A stretch of 60,501 nt of DNA, taken from positions 1-60,501 of the forward strand of contig NZ_SRYA01000029.1 of the NCBI RefSeq assembly GCF_004793545.1. The letters are read 5' to 3'. This document shows positions 47,710-56,264 of the stretch, piece by piece. The position numbers and the translations under genes were made by a program. The notes beneath the pieces are model-generated. The model did not search any database. It saw only the letters and a list, made by a program, of their open reading frames with translations, and was not told where the DNA came from. Numbering within the stretch: position 1 is the stretch's first letter; each line of letters opens with the position of its first letter. This DNA is from Petralouisia muris (GTDB taxonomy: Bacteria > Bacillota > Clostridia > Lachnospirales > Lachnospiraceae).

Positions 47710-48914
47710 CGAAGAATGTGTATACGGTAGGGCAGGTGAATTCCTACATCAAGAATATGTTCACCCAAGATTTTATGATGAACCGCATTTATGTCAAGGG
47801 AGAGGTATCCAATTGCAAATACCATACCACCGGCCATATTTATTTTACCCTGAAGGATGAGACGGGCGCATTGCAGGCAGTTCTTTTTGCAGGAAACCGT
47901 AAAGGTCTTGCTTTTTCCATGAAAAACGGGGACAATGTGATTGTTTTGGGCTCCATTTCCGTTTACGAACGGGACGGCAAATATCAGCTTTATGCCAGAG
48001 AGATTTTGCTGGACGGAGAAGGTCTGCTGTACCAGAGATTTGAACGTCTGAAACGGGATCTGGAGGAGATGGGGATGTTCGCACCGGAATATAAACAGCC
48101 GATTCCGAAATATATCCATATCCTTGGCATTGTTACTGCGCCGACGGGAGCGGCAATCCGCGATATCCAGAATATCAGCAGTCGCCGAAATCCGTATGTG
48201 CAGACAATCCTCTACCCTGCGCTGGTGCAGGGAGAGGGAGCGGCAGTTAGTATTGTAAACGGCATCCATGCCTTGGAGCAGTTGGGCGTGGACGTGATGA
48301 TTGTGGGCCGGGGCGGCGGTTCCATGGAAGATTTGTGGGCGTTTAATGAAGAGATTGTGGCAAGGGCTATTTTTGAATGTTCCATTCCGATTATTTCTGC
48401 AGTGGGACATGAGACAGACACTACCATTGCGGATTATACTGCTGATATGCGGGCACCCACTCCCTCGGCGGCGGCAGAGCTGGCAGTATATGATATCCGG
48501 GAACTGGAGGGGACGCTGCTGTCTCTGCAGTTAGAGCTGAACCGGAACATTACGGACAGACTGGAAAGGGCAGAAGAACGCGTTCGCCAGTATGCAAACA
48601 GGTTAAAGCTGTTAAGCCCTGTGAATCAGCTGAATGAGAAAAGGCAGACGGCAGCGGATTTGGAAGAAAAACTGCGTATGAGGATGGAACAGCAGGTGAT
48701 GCAGCGCAGGCATGAATTGGAACTGCTGGCGGAGCGGTTAGAATCGCTGTCGCCGCTGAAGAAGTTAAGTCAGGGCTATGCCTTTGTAACGGACAAAAAC
48801 GGGCAGGGAATCTGTGATGCAGAGAAGGTCCAAACAGGAGATACGCTGAAGATCCACATGCTGAACGGAAAAGTGACTGCAAAGGTGGAAGAAGTGGAAC
48901 AGGAGGTCTTATGA
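47706..48914 (+). CDS. xseA: Exodeoxyribonuclease VII large subunit
   Basis: A 402-residue nuclease subunit. The N-terminal OB fold is VKGEVSNCKYHTTGHIYFTL; the catalytic domain has the VGRGGGSMEDLWAFNEE and SAVGHETDTTIADYTADMRAPTPSAAAE motifs; the C-terminus has the coiled coil and PLKKLSQGYAFV end. Overlaps both neighbours by four bases. Confidence 0.96.
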   Translation: MTKNVYTVGQVNSYIKNMFTQDFMMNRIYVKGEVSNCKYHTTGHIYFTLKDETGALQAVLFAGNRKGLAFSMKNGDNVIVLGSISVYERDGKYQLYAREILLDGEGLLYQRFERLKRDLEEMGMFAPEYKQPIPKYIHILGIVTAPTGAAIRDIQNISSRRNPYVQTILYPALVQGEGAAVSIVNGIHALEQLGVDVMIVGRGGGSMEDLWAFNEEIVARAIFECSIPIISAVGHETDTTIADYTADMRAPTPSAAAELAVYDIRELEGTLLSLQLELNRNITDRLERAEERVRQYANRLKLLSPVNQLNEKRQTAADLEEKLRMRMEQQVMQRRHELELLAERLESLSPLKKLSQGYAFVTDKNGQGICDAEKVQTGDTLKIHMLNGKVTAKVEEVEQEVL

Positions 48915-49159
48915 GCCAGAAAAAACAGCAGGAGAATGAAAAAGAACAATCTTTGGAAGAAGCTTTTCAGGAATTGGAAGAAATGATAGAGAAAATGCAG
49001 CAGCGGGAAGTGACTTTGGAAGAGACTTTTGCGCTGTATGAACAGGGAATCCGGAAGTTGAAATTCTGTAATCAGAAGATAGATAAAGTGGAAAAGAAAA
49101 TGCTTCTTTTGAACGAGCAGGGAGAATTGGAGCCTTTAGGAGAACTGGAGACGGAATAG
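48911..49159 (+). CDS. xseB: Exodeoxyribonuclease VII small subunit
   Basis: An 82-residue helical protein with LEEAFQELEEMIEKMQ and LEETFALYEQGIRKLKFCNQKI, the XseB pattern. Several copies coat each XseA in the enzyme. Start overlaps the xseA stop. Confidence 0.94.
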   Translation: MSQKKQQENEKEQSLEEAFQELEEMIEKMQQREVTLEETFALYEQGIRKLKFCNQKIDKVEKKMLLLNEQGELEPLGELETE

Positions 49160-49203
49160 AAGAATCAGGAAGAAAAACAGCGCAGAAGAAAGGACGGGCA
49201 GTT

Positions 49204-50091
49204 ATGGATATAAAAGCAGAGATTGCATCCAGAACCAGGCAGATAGAAGCTGTGATTGCCGATTATCTGCCGAAAGAGGAGGGTTACCAGCGAACCGTAA
49301 TATCAGCGATGAATTACAGTGTACAGGCAGGCGGCAAAAGACTAAGGCCCATGCTGATGTGGGAAACCTACCGGATGTTTGGGGGAAGATCCAAAGTGAT
49401 CGAGCCTTTTATGGCAGCAATTGAGATGATCCACACCTACTCTCTGGTGCATGATGATCTGCCGGCCATGGATAACGATGAATACCGCCGGGGCAAGAAA
49501 ACAACCCATGCCCAATATGGAGAGGCAATGGGGATTCTGGCCGGAGATGGTCTTTTGAATTATGCCTTTGAGACAGCAATAAAAGCCTTTGAAATAGAAC
49601 CGGGCAACGCCAATATCGGCAAGGCGCTGCAGATACTTGCGGGGAAAGCCGGAATACACGGAATGCTGGGAGGGCAGTGCGTGGATGTAGAGGCGGAAGG
49701 AAAACTGGTAACAGAGGAGGTGCTAAGGTTTATCTATCAGCTGAAAACAGGCGCACTGTTGGAAAGTTCCATGCTGATCGGAGCTGTCCTGGCAGGAGCT
49801 ACCAAAGGGGAACAGAGACAGGTGGAACAGGCGGCAGGAGAACTGGGGCTTGCCTTTCAGATACAGGACGACATTCTGGATGTTACCGGCATTACAGAGG
49901 TTTTGGGGAAGCCTGCAGGCAGCGATGAAAAAAATCACAAAAGCACCTGGGTGACCTTGTATGGAATTGAAGGCGCAAGGCAGGAGGCAGAGCGTCTATC
50001 CAGACACAGTGTAAAATTGTTGGAAGAGCTTGTGGTGAAAAATGAATTTTTAACATCCCTGTTGGTGGAGCTGATTCAGAGGGAAAAATAA
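49204..50091 (+). CDS. ispA: Farnesyl diphosphate synthase type polyprenyl synthase
   Basis: A 295-residue enzyme that lengthens isoprenoid diphosphates. First Asp-rich motif DDLPAMDND near residues 85-93 and second QDDILD near 220; two small-length residues before the first motif and the overall size fit geranyl/farnesyl diphosphate synthase. Followed by dxs, so precursor supply and chain growth are in one operon. Confidence 0.93.
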   Translation: MDIKAEIASRTRQIEAVIADYLPKEEGYQRTVISAMNYSVQAGGKRLRPMLMWETYRMFGGRSKVIEPFMAAIEMIHTYSLVHDDLPAMDNDEYRRGKKTTHAQYGEAMGILAGDGLLNYAFETAIKAFEIEPGNANIGKALQILAGKAGIHGMLGGQCVDVEAEGKLVTEEVLRFIYQLKTGALLESSMLIGAVLAGATKGEQRQVEQAAGELGLAFQIQDDILDVTGITEVLGKPAGSDEKNHKSTWVTLYGIEGARQEAERLSRHSVKLLEELVVKNEFLTSLLVELIQREK

Positions 50092-50140
50092 CGGGCAGAG
50101 TTCTGGAAGGAAAAACAGGAGAAGAAAGGGGATGTTCTAT

Positions 50141-52171
50141 ATGGCGTTGGAAAAGATAGAAAAGCCCAATGATATCAAACAAATAGAAGAAGCAGAGCTG
50201 TCGGTATTGGCGGAGGAAATTCGGGAATTTTTAATTCGCCGGGTGTCAGAGCATGGCGGCCATCTGGCCTCCAATCTTGGGGTAGTGGAGCTTACCATGG
50301 CAATGCATCTTTATTTTCAGCTGCCGGAGGATAAAATTATCTGGGATGTAGGGCATCAGTCATATACCCATAAGCTGCTGACGGGACGGAAAGAAGGATT
50401 TGAAACCCTGCGGCAGTTCGGGGGGATGAGCGGATTTCCCAAACGGAAAGAGAGCGACTGTGACAGCTTTGATACAGGGCACAGCTCCACTTCTATTTCT
50501 GCAGGTCTTGGATATGCAGCGGCAAGAGAGCTTACCGGAGACAGCTATCGGGTGGTTTCCGTCATCGGAGACGGAGCATTGACTGGAGGCATGGCTTACG
50601 AAGCGCTAAATAATGCAGCCCTTTTGGAAACGAATTTTATTATTGTGCTGAATGACAATAATATGTCTATTTCAGAAAATGTAGGGGGACTTTCCAGTCA
50701 TTTGGGCAATCTGCGCACCGCAGAGGCGTATCAGGGATTAAAAACAGGGGTAACCAATTCCCTGAATAAAATACCAGTATACGGGGAAAGGATGGTGGAG
50801 CGGATTCGCCGGACAAAAAGCGGCATCAAGCAGCTTCTGATTCCCGGAATGCTGTTTGAAAATATGGGAATTACCTATTTGGGGCCGGTGGATGGACATG
50901 ATATCAATGCCATGTTAAGGATCTTCCGGGAAGCTGCCAAAGTAAACGGAGCGGTACTGGTTCATGTGATGACCCAAAAGGGAAGAGGATATCTTCCGGC
51001 AGAACGGCATCCGGCCAGGTTTCACGGCACAGACGCCTTTGAAATCGAGACGGGGCTGCCGAAAAAGAGACGCACCACAGCCAATTACACAGATGTTTTT
51101 TCCACGGTGATGCGTAAACTGGGGGAAAGGGATACAAAGGTGGCTGCCATTACCGCTGCGATGGAAGACGGAACTGGATTAAAGCGTTTTCACAATATGT
51201 TCCCGGAGCGTTTTTTTGATGTGGGAATTGCAGAGGGGCATGCGGTAACCTTTGCGGCAGGGCTGGCAGCGGCGGGACTGAAACCGGTGTTGGCGGTGTA
51301 TTCTTCTTTTCTTCAAAGGGCTTATGATCAGATGCTGCATGATGTGTGCATTCAGGATCTTCCGGTGACCTTTGCTGTGGATCGGGCAGGGCTTGTGGGC
51401 AGTGACGGGGAAACGCATCAGGGTATCTTTGATTTGTCTTACCTTTCTTCCATTCCAAATATGACTATTATGGCGCCGAAAAATAAATGGGAGCTTTCCG
51501 ATATGGTGAAGTTTGCAGTAAATTTCGGGCATCCCATTGCCATACGCTATCCCAGGGGACAAGCCTACGACGGGTTAAAAGAACACAGGGCGAAAATTAT
51601 TTACGGAAAAAGTGAAGTGATTTGCTGGAACAATCAGATTTTGCAGGGTATGATGGACATTCCTGCGGTCCAAGGCGGAGGGCCGTCCGGTGAGCTTTCA
51701 TTGGGCTCAAAGGGCGGAAAAGTGAAGCTTGCGCTTCTGGCCGTGGGCAGCATGGTGAAGACGGCAGAGGAAGTCTGGCAGCAGCTGAAGGAAGAGTACC
51801 CATGCACGTTGGTGAATGTGCGATTTGTAAAGCCTATGGATACAGAATTATTGGATAATCTTGCCGAGACCCATGATCTGCTGGTGACGATGGAAGAAAA
51901 TGTATTAAGCGGCGGATTTGGAGAACATGCGGTCAGATATTTGGAAAATCTTCGCTGCCAGAACGCTGAAGGCTGCCAAAGTAAGCCAAAGGGCTGGGAA
52001 AATGGCTCCGGAAAAGAAAAGCCCAGACAGGCAAGGATACTGAATATTGCAATTCCGGATGTTTATGTAGAGCATGGAAATGTGGAAGTTCTTCGAAAAG
52101 AGCTTGGAATTGACAGTGAATCTGTGGCTGAAAGGATTCGGGAAGCAGTGAGAGCATTGGAGACAAATTGA
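50141..52171 (+). CDS. dxs: 1-deoxy-D-xylulose-5-phosphate synthase
   Basis: Thiamine-diphosphate enzyme at the entry of the MEP isoprenoid pathway. It shows GDGALTGGMAYEALNNA for cofactor binding (near residue 144), the pyrimidine-domain motif AEGHAVTFAAGLA and DRAGLVGSDGETHQGIFDLSYL. At about 676 residues it is longer than the usual 620. The extra length comes from two Gly/Ser-rich insertions in the C-terminal domain (around 51640-51720 and 51950-52030). I use the ATG at 50141, which has AAAGGGG at good distance; 50132 is the alternative. Confidence 0.95.
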   Translation: MALEKIEKPNDIKQIEEAELSVLAEEIREFLIRRVSEHGGHLASNLGVVELTMAMHLYFQLPEDKIIWDVGHQSYTHKLLTGRKEGFETLRQFGGMSGFPKRKESDCDSFDTGHSSTSISAGLGYAAARELTGDSYRVVSVIGDGALTGGMAYEALNNAALLETNFIIVLNDNNMSISENVGGLSSHLGNLRTAEAYQGLKTGVTNSLNKIPVYGERMVERIRRTKSGIKQLLIPGMLFENMGITYLGPVDGHDINAMLRIFREAAKVNGAVLVHVMTQKGRGYLPAERHPARFHGTDAFEIETGLPKKRRTTANYTDVFSTVMRKLGERDTKVAAITAAMEDGTGLKRFHNMFPERFFDVGIAEGHAVTFAAGLAAAGLKPVLAVYSSFLQRAYDQMLHDVCIQDLPVTFAVDRAGLVGSDGETHQGIFDLSYLSSIPNMTIMAPKNKWELSDMVKFAVNFGHPIAIRYPRGQAYDGLKEHRAKIIYGKSEVICWNNQILQGMMDIPAVQGGGPSGELSLGSKGGKVKLALLAVGSMVKTAEEVWQQLKEEYPCTLVNVRFVKPMDTELLDNLAETHDLLVTMEENVLSGGFGEHAVRYLENLRCQNAEGCQSKPKGWENGSGKEKPRQARILNIAIPDVYVEHGNVEVLRKELGIDSESVAERIREAVRALETN

Positions 52172-52189
52172 TAAAAAGAAAGGCGCAAC

Positions 52190-52987
52190 ATGAAAGAAAG
52201 ATTGGATGTGCTGCTGGTGCAGCGGGGTCTCGCTCCCTCCCGGGAAAAAGCAAAGGCCATGATTATGGAAGGAAATGTATTTGTGGCAGGACAGCGGGAG
52301 GATAAGGCAGGAACTTCCTTTGATACGAAAGCTCCGATAGAGGTGCGGGGAAATACCTTGAAATATGTTAGCCGGGGCGGGCTGAAGTTGGAGAAAGCAA
52401 TGAAGAATTTTGACATCAGCCTGACTGATAAAATCTGCATGGATATCGGAGCATCTACGGGAGGCTTTACTGACTGTATGCTCCAAAACGGAGCGGCGAA
52501 AGTCTATGCGGTAGATGTGGGGTACGGCCAGTTTGCCTGGAAACTGAGACAGGATGGGCGGGTAGTCTGTATGGAAAAAACAAACATCCGTTACGTAACC
52601 CCTGAGGATATTGAGGATGTGCTGGATTTTGCTTCCGTGGATGTTTCTTTTATTTCCCTTACCAAGGTGCTTCCGGCGGCAAAAGAGCTTCTTGGGGAGA
52701 CAGGAGAGATGGTATGCCTGATTAAGCCTCAGTTTGAGGCAGGAAAAGAAAAGGTTGGAAAAAAAGGCGTGGTCAGAGACCCCAAAGTGCATCAGGAGGT
52801 CATTGAGAAAATTCTTGATTTTGCAGAAGAATCAGGCTTTGCTGTCCGTGGCCTGGAGTTCTCTCCCATCAAAGGCCCTGAGGGGAATATCGAGTATCTG
52901 GTACATATGCAAAAAGGAATGGAAAGTCAGGAGGAACTGGTGGATGTGGCGGCTGTGGTAGCACAGGCCCATGGGACACTGACATAG
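52190..52987 (+). CDS. tlyA: TlyA-family rRNA methyltransferase
   Basis: A 265-residue protein with an N-terminal S4 domain (RLDVLLVQRGLAPSREKAKAMI) and an FtsJ-like methyltransferase domain: SAM loop DIGASTGGFTDCML, then AVDVGYGQ, VDVSFISL and LIKPQFEAG. TlyA proteins 2'-O-methylate 16S and 23S rRNA in mycobacteria; in Firmicutes the target is less clear. Standard neighbour of dxs and nadK. Confidence 0.92.
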   Translation: MKERLDVLLVQRGLAPSREKAKAMIMEGNVFVAGQREDKAGTSFDTKAPIEVRGNTLKYVSRGGLKLEKAMKNFDISLTDKICMDIGASTGGFTDCMLQNGAAKVYAVDVGYGQFAWKLRQDGRVVCMEKTNIRYVTPEDIEDVLDFASVDVSFISLTKVLPAAKELLGETGEMVCLIKPQFEAGKEKVGKKGVVRDPKVHQEVIEKILDFAEESGFAVRGLEFSPIKGPEGNIEYLVHMQKGMESQEELVDVAAVVAQAHGTLT

Positions 52988-52991
52988 GAAA

Positions 52992-53849
52992 ATGAAACAT
53001 TTTTATATTATCGCAAATCCCGCAAGGGACACTCAGTTAGAACTCACTGGAAAAATTCAGAAATTTGTCACAGCAAAGGGCGGAACCTGCGGATATCAGG
53101 CAAATCGGGAACTGGAAGGCATTCCTTTTGACCGGAAACAGATTCCTGAAGATACGGAATGCATTCTGGTGGTGGGAGGCGACGGCACCCTTCTGAGAGC
53201 GGCAAGGAATATTGCAGAACGCAATGTACCGTTAATTGGAATCAATACCGGCCATCTGGGATATCTCTGTGAGTTGGAAGCAGACACGGCAATTGCCGGA
53301 GTAGAACATCTTCTGGCAGAAAAAGGCTACACCATTGAGCGGCGGATGCAGCTATCCGGATGCTGTATCACAAGAGCAGGAAGGGAGCAGGAGCGGACCG
53401 CCTTAAATGATATCGTGATTCACCGCTGCGGCAGGCTGCAGGTAGTGGATTTAATCATTTCCGTAAATGGAGAATATTTAAATACTTATCGGGCAGATGG
53501 TATCATTCTCGCAACTCCTACTGGTTCCACCGGCTACAGCATGTCTTGCGGAGGGCCCATTGTAGATCCCAAGGCCAGCCTTTTACTGATTACGCCCATC
53601 AGTCCTCATACCCTGAATGCAAAAAGCATTGTGTTGGATGCAGAGGATGAAATCACCATCGAAGTGGCGAAGCGCAGTACGGAACAGGAAGAGGAATTAG
53701 AGGTCAGCTTTGACGGGGATCACGTGGGAATGCTCAGGGCCGGAGAGAAAATCACCGTGAAAAAAGCCCATATCTGCACCAGAATTCTAAAGCTTAGCCA
53801 ATTGAGTTTTTTGGAACGGCTGCGGAAAAAACTACAGGGATATGGCTGA
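52992..53849 (+). CDS. nadK: NAD kinase
   Basis: Makes NADP from NAD. The 285-residue protein has the GGDGTLLRAARN substrate motif, GINTGHLGYLCELE, and TPTGSTGYSMSCGGPIVDP. The stop overlaps an in-frame ATG of the argR region. Confidence 0.95.
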   Translation: MKHFYIIANPARDTQLELTGKIQKFVTAKGGTCGYQANRELEGIPFDRKQIPEDTECILVVGGDGTLLRAARNIAERNVPLIGINTGHLGYLCELEADTAIAGVEHLLAEKGYTIERRMQLSGCCITRAGREQERTALNDIVIHRCGRLQVVDLIISVNGEYLNTYRADGIILATPTGSTGYSMSCGGPIVDPKASLLLITPISPHTLNAKSIVLDAEDEITIEVAKRSTEQEEELEVSFDGDHVGMLRAGEKITVKKAHICTRILKLSQLSFLERLRKKLQGYG

Positions 53850-53907
53850 GAAGAATAAGGAAAACAACTGGCAGGGCTCTGGCAGAAAATCGCCCCAGGA
53901 GGGAAAG

Positions 53908-54360
53908 ATGAAATCAAAGCGTCATGCAAAAATTTTGGAAATTATCTCGAAATACAGCATTGAGACACAGGAGGAACTTTCAGAGCGTTTGGAGCAGGAA
54001 GGATTTCATGTGGCTCAGGCTACGGTTTCCAGAGATATTCGGGAATTGAAATTAACAAAGGTGCCAGGCGGTTTGGGACGCCAGAAATATATTTCATTGA
54101 ATGAGAATCCGCCGGATATGAGTGAGAAATATATCCGGGTATTCCGGGATGGATTTGTTTCCATGGATATGGCGCAGAATATTCTGGTGATCCGTACGGT
54201 TTCCGGAATGGCAATGGCAGTTGCGGCGGCTTTGGACACCATGGACTGCCATGAGATTGTGGGGAGTATTGCAGGAGATGATACCATTATGTGTGCAGTG
54301 CGCACAGTGGAGGACACAGAAATTTTAATGGAAAGACTGCGGAAGATGACAGAACCTTAA
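53908..54360 (+). CDS. argR: Arginine repressor
   Basis: A 150-residue regulator, normal ArgR length, from the ATG behind CAGGAGGGAAAG; an earlier ATG at 53842 would add a 22-residue tail of no known use. The winged helix has TQEELSERLEQEGFHVAQATVSRDIRELKL, and the C-terminal part has the arginine-binding SIAGDDTIMC. It controls arginine genes with arginine as co-repressor. Position between nadK and recN is conserved in Clostridia and bacilli. Confidence 0.93.
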   Translation: MKSKRHAKILEIISKYSIETQEELSERLEQEGFHVAQATVSRDIRELKLTKVPGGLGRQKYISLNENPPDMSEKYIRVFRDGFVSMDMAQNILVIRTVSGMAMAVAAALDTMDCHEIVGSIAGDDTIMCAVRTVEDTEILMERLRKMTEP

Positions 54361-54361
54361 G

Positions 54362-54437
54362 GCTGCTGCGAGAAGCAAAGCCTTTGAGTATTGCAGAAAG
54401 CTGCTGCGGGAAGCAAAGCCTTTGAGTAACGCAGAAA
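54362..54437 (+). repeat. Two tandem 38-base repeats before recN
   Basis: 54362-54399 and 54400-54437 are copies of a 38-base unit with three mismatches (GCTGCTGCG, then GAAGCAAAGCCTTTGAGTA, then GCAGAAA), and the first bases of a third unit follow. They fill most of the gap between argR and recN. Two copies without spacers are not a CRISPR array. Confidence 0.85.
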
Positions 54438-54478
54438 GCTGCAAAATAAAATCGCCGCAGGCGAGAGGAGAAAGATAT

Positions 54479-56161
54479 ATGTTGGTAAGTCTGCATGTAA
54501 AAAATCTGGCGTTGATGGAAGAAGCGGAGGTGGAATTTGGCAGCGGGCTGAATATTTTGTCCGGGGAGACCGGAGCCGGAAAATCCATTATTATCGGTTC
54601 GATTAATCTTGCTTTGGGAGAAAAAGCGCCGAAGGAAATGCTGCGGGAACATGCGGAATATGCGTTGGTGGAACTGATTTTCAGAGTGGATAATGAGGAG
54701 CAGAGGAAATTGTTGGCGGAAATGGATATTTTTCCGGAAAATGATGAGATTATCATGTCCCGGAAAATTACTTCTTCCCGCAGCGTAGGGAAAATCAATT
54801 CCGAAACAGTATCGGCTTCCTGTATGAAGAAGGCAGCTTCTTATTTGATTGATATTCATGGACAGCATGAGCACCAGTCATTACTGCATAAGAGAAAGCA
54901 TTTGGAAATTCTGGATGAATATGGAAAAGAGCAGCTGGAAGGAAAAAAGAAAACCCTGAAGCAGAGATTTCAAGAGTATCAGGAGATTTTGGAAGAAAAG
55001 CAGCGGGCGCTTTTGGAAGGAGAAGGACGGGAACGGGAGTTGGCTTTTCTGGAATATGAGATACAGGAGATTGAGGACACCAATTTAATTATGGGGGAGG
55101 ATGAAGAGCTGGAGGTTGCTTATCGGAAAATGGCAAATAACCGGAAGATCATGGAAGCGGCAGGGATGGCCTATGAAATGACTGGCGGCAGCAGCAGCGC
55201 CACAGAACAGCTTGGACGAGCCTTGCGGGAGCTTCAGACAGTGGCGGATTATGATGAGAAGCTGGAAGGATTCTGCAGCCAGCTGGAGGAAGTGGACAGT
55301 CTTTTAAATGATTTTAACCGGGAACTGTCAGGATATATTTCCGAGGAGGAATTTGACGGGGAAGCTTTTGCTGAGGTAGAGAGACGACTGGATGAAATTA
55401 ATCGTCTGAAAGACAAATTCGGAGGAAGTGTGGAAGCAGTGCTGAACGCCAAAGAAGAAAAGCAGAAAAAATACAGCAGGCTGAAAGATTATGAGGAATA
55501 TCTGGAACAGTTGGAAAAACGTCTGTCAAAATCGGAAAGGGCTATGCAGAAAATATCAGATGATGTTTCCAAAATTCGGAAAAAATATGCAAAAAAACTG
55601 ACAAAACAGGTGCAAGGCGCACTGGTGGATTTGAATTTTCTGGATGTGAATTTTACCATGGAATTTCAGGAAACCAAAGGATATACGGCCAATGGAAAGG
55701 ATGAGGCGGAATTTCTGATATCCACCAATCCAGGAGAGCCTTTAAAGCCGCTGGGAAAAGTTGCTTCCGGTGGAGAACTTAGCCGGATTATGCTTGCCAT
55801 CAAAACGATTTTAGCAGAGAGCGATCAGATTGAAACTTTGATTTTTGATGAAATAGATGCCGGAATCAGCGGAAGAACGGCCCAGATGGTGGCAGAGAAA
55901 ATGAATGTCATAGGAAGAAGCCATCAAGTGCTCTGTATTACCCATCTTCCCCAGATTGCAGCCATGGCGGACTATCATTTTTTAATCAGCAAAAATGTGG
56001 TAAATAATGTGACCGTTTCCAGTATCTGCCTGTTGGAAGAAAAAGAAAGCATTACCGAGTTGGGACGAATGTTAGGCGGCGTGAAAATTACAGATACTGT
56101 AATGGAAAGCGCACGGGAAATGAAAGAGCTTGCAATAACAGCCAAAAAGTCCCAAAGTTAA
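54479..56161 (+). CDS. recN: DNA repair protein RecN
   Basis: SMC-like ATPase that gathers broken DNA ends. The 560 residues have Walker A SGETGAGKSIIIGS near 28-37, long coiled coils in the middle, the ABC signature VASGGELSRIMLAIK and Walker B LIFDEIDAGISGRTAQMV near 455. The start MLVSLHVKNLALM has GAGAGGAG upstream; a longer frame reaches into the tandem repeats and is not supported. Confidence 0.96.
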   Translation: MLVSLHVKNLALMEEAEVEFGSGLNILSGETGAGKSIIIGSINLALGEKAPKEMLREHAEYALVELIFRVDNEEQRKLLAEMDIFPENDEIIMSRKITSSRSVGKINSETVSASCMKKAASYLIDIHGQHEHQSLLHKRKHLEILDEYGKEQLEGKKKTLKQRFQEYQEILEEKQRALLEGEGRERELAFLEYEIQEIEDTNLIMGEDEELEVAYRKMANNRKIMEAAGMAYEMTGGSSSATEQLGRALRELQTVADYDEKLEGFCSQLEEVDSLLNDFNRELSGYISEEEFDGEAFAEVERRLDEINRLKDKFGGSVEAVLNAKEEKQKKYSRLKDYEEYLEQLEKRLSKSERAMQKISDDVSKIRKKYAKKLTKQVQGALVDLNFLDVNFTMEFQETKGYTANGKDEAEFLISTNPGEPLKPLGKVASGGELSRIMLAIKTILAESDQIETLIFDEIDAGISGRTAQMVAEKMNVIGRSHQVLCITHLPQIAAMADYHFLISKNVVNNVTVSSICLLEEKESITELGRMLGGVKITDTVMESAREMKELAITAKKSQS

Positions 56162-56209
56162 AAATAGGAAAAGAACCGGCAATAACAGTCAAAAAATCCC
56201 AGAGTTAAA
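56132..56209 (+). repeat. Tandem copy of the 3' end of recN
   Basis: 56132-56163 (last codons of recN and stop) and 56179-56210 match at about 28 of 32 bases, 47 bases apart. The copy includes the GCAATAACAG start and the AGTTAAA end. It is an old partial duplication with no coding role. Confidence 0.8.
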
Positions 56210-56264
56210 TCAGGGAATATTTCACATACTAAAGTGGATTGATTTTGCTTAAAGGATGTGTGAA

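Noticed and set aside
51905-52792. A 295-codon minus-strand frame across dxs and tlyA
   Set aside because: Antisense to two well-supported genes with no ribosome binding site or recognisable domain.
54362-54437. CRISPR array
   Set aside because: Only two units, directly adjacent with no spacers, and no cas genes nearby.
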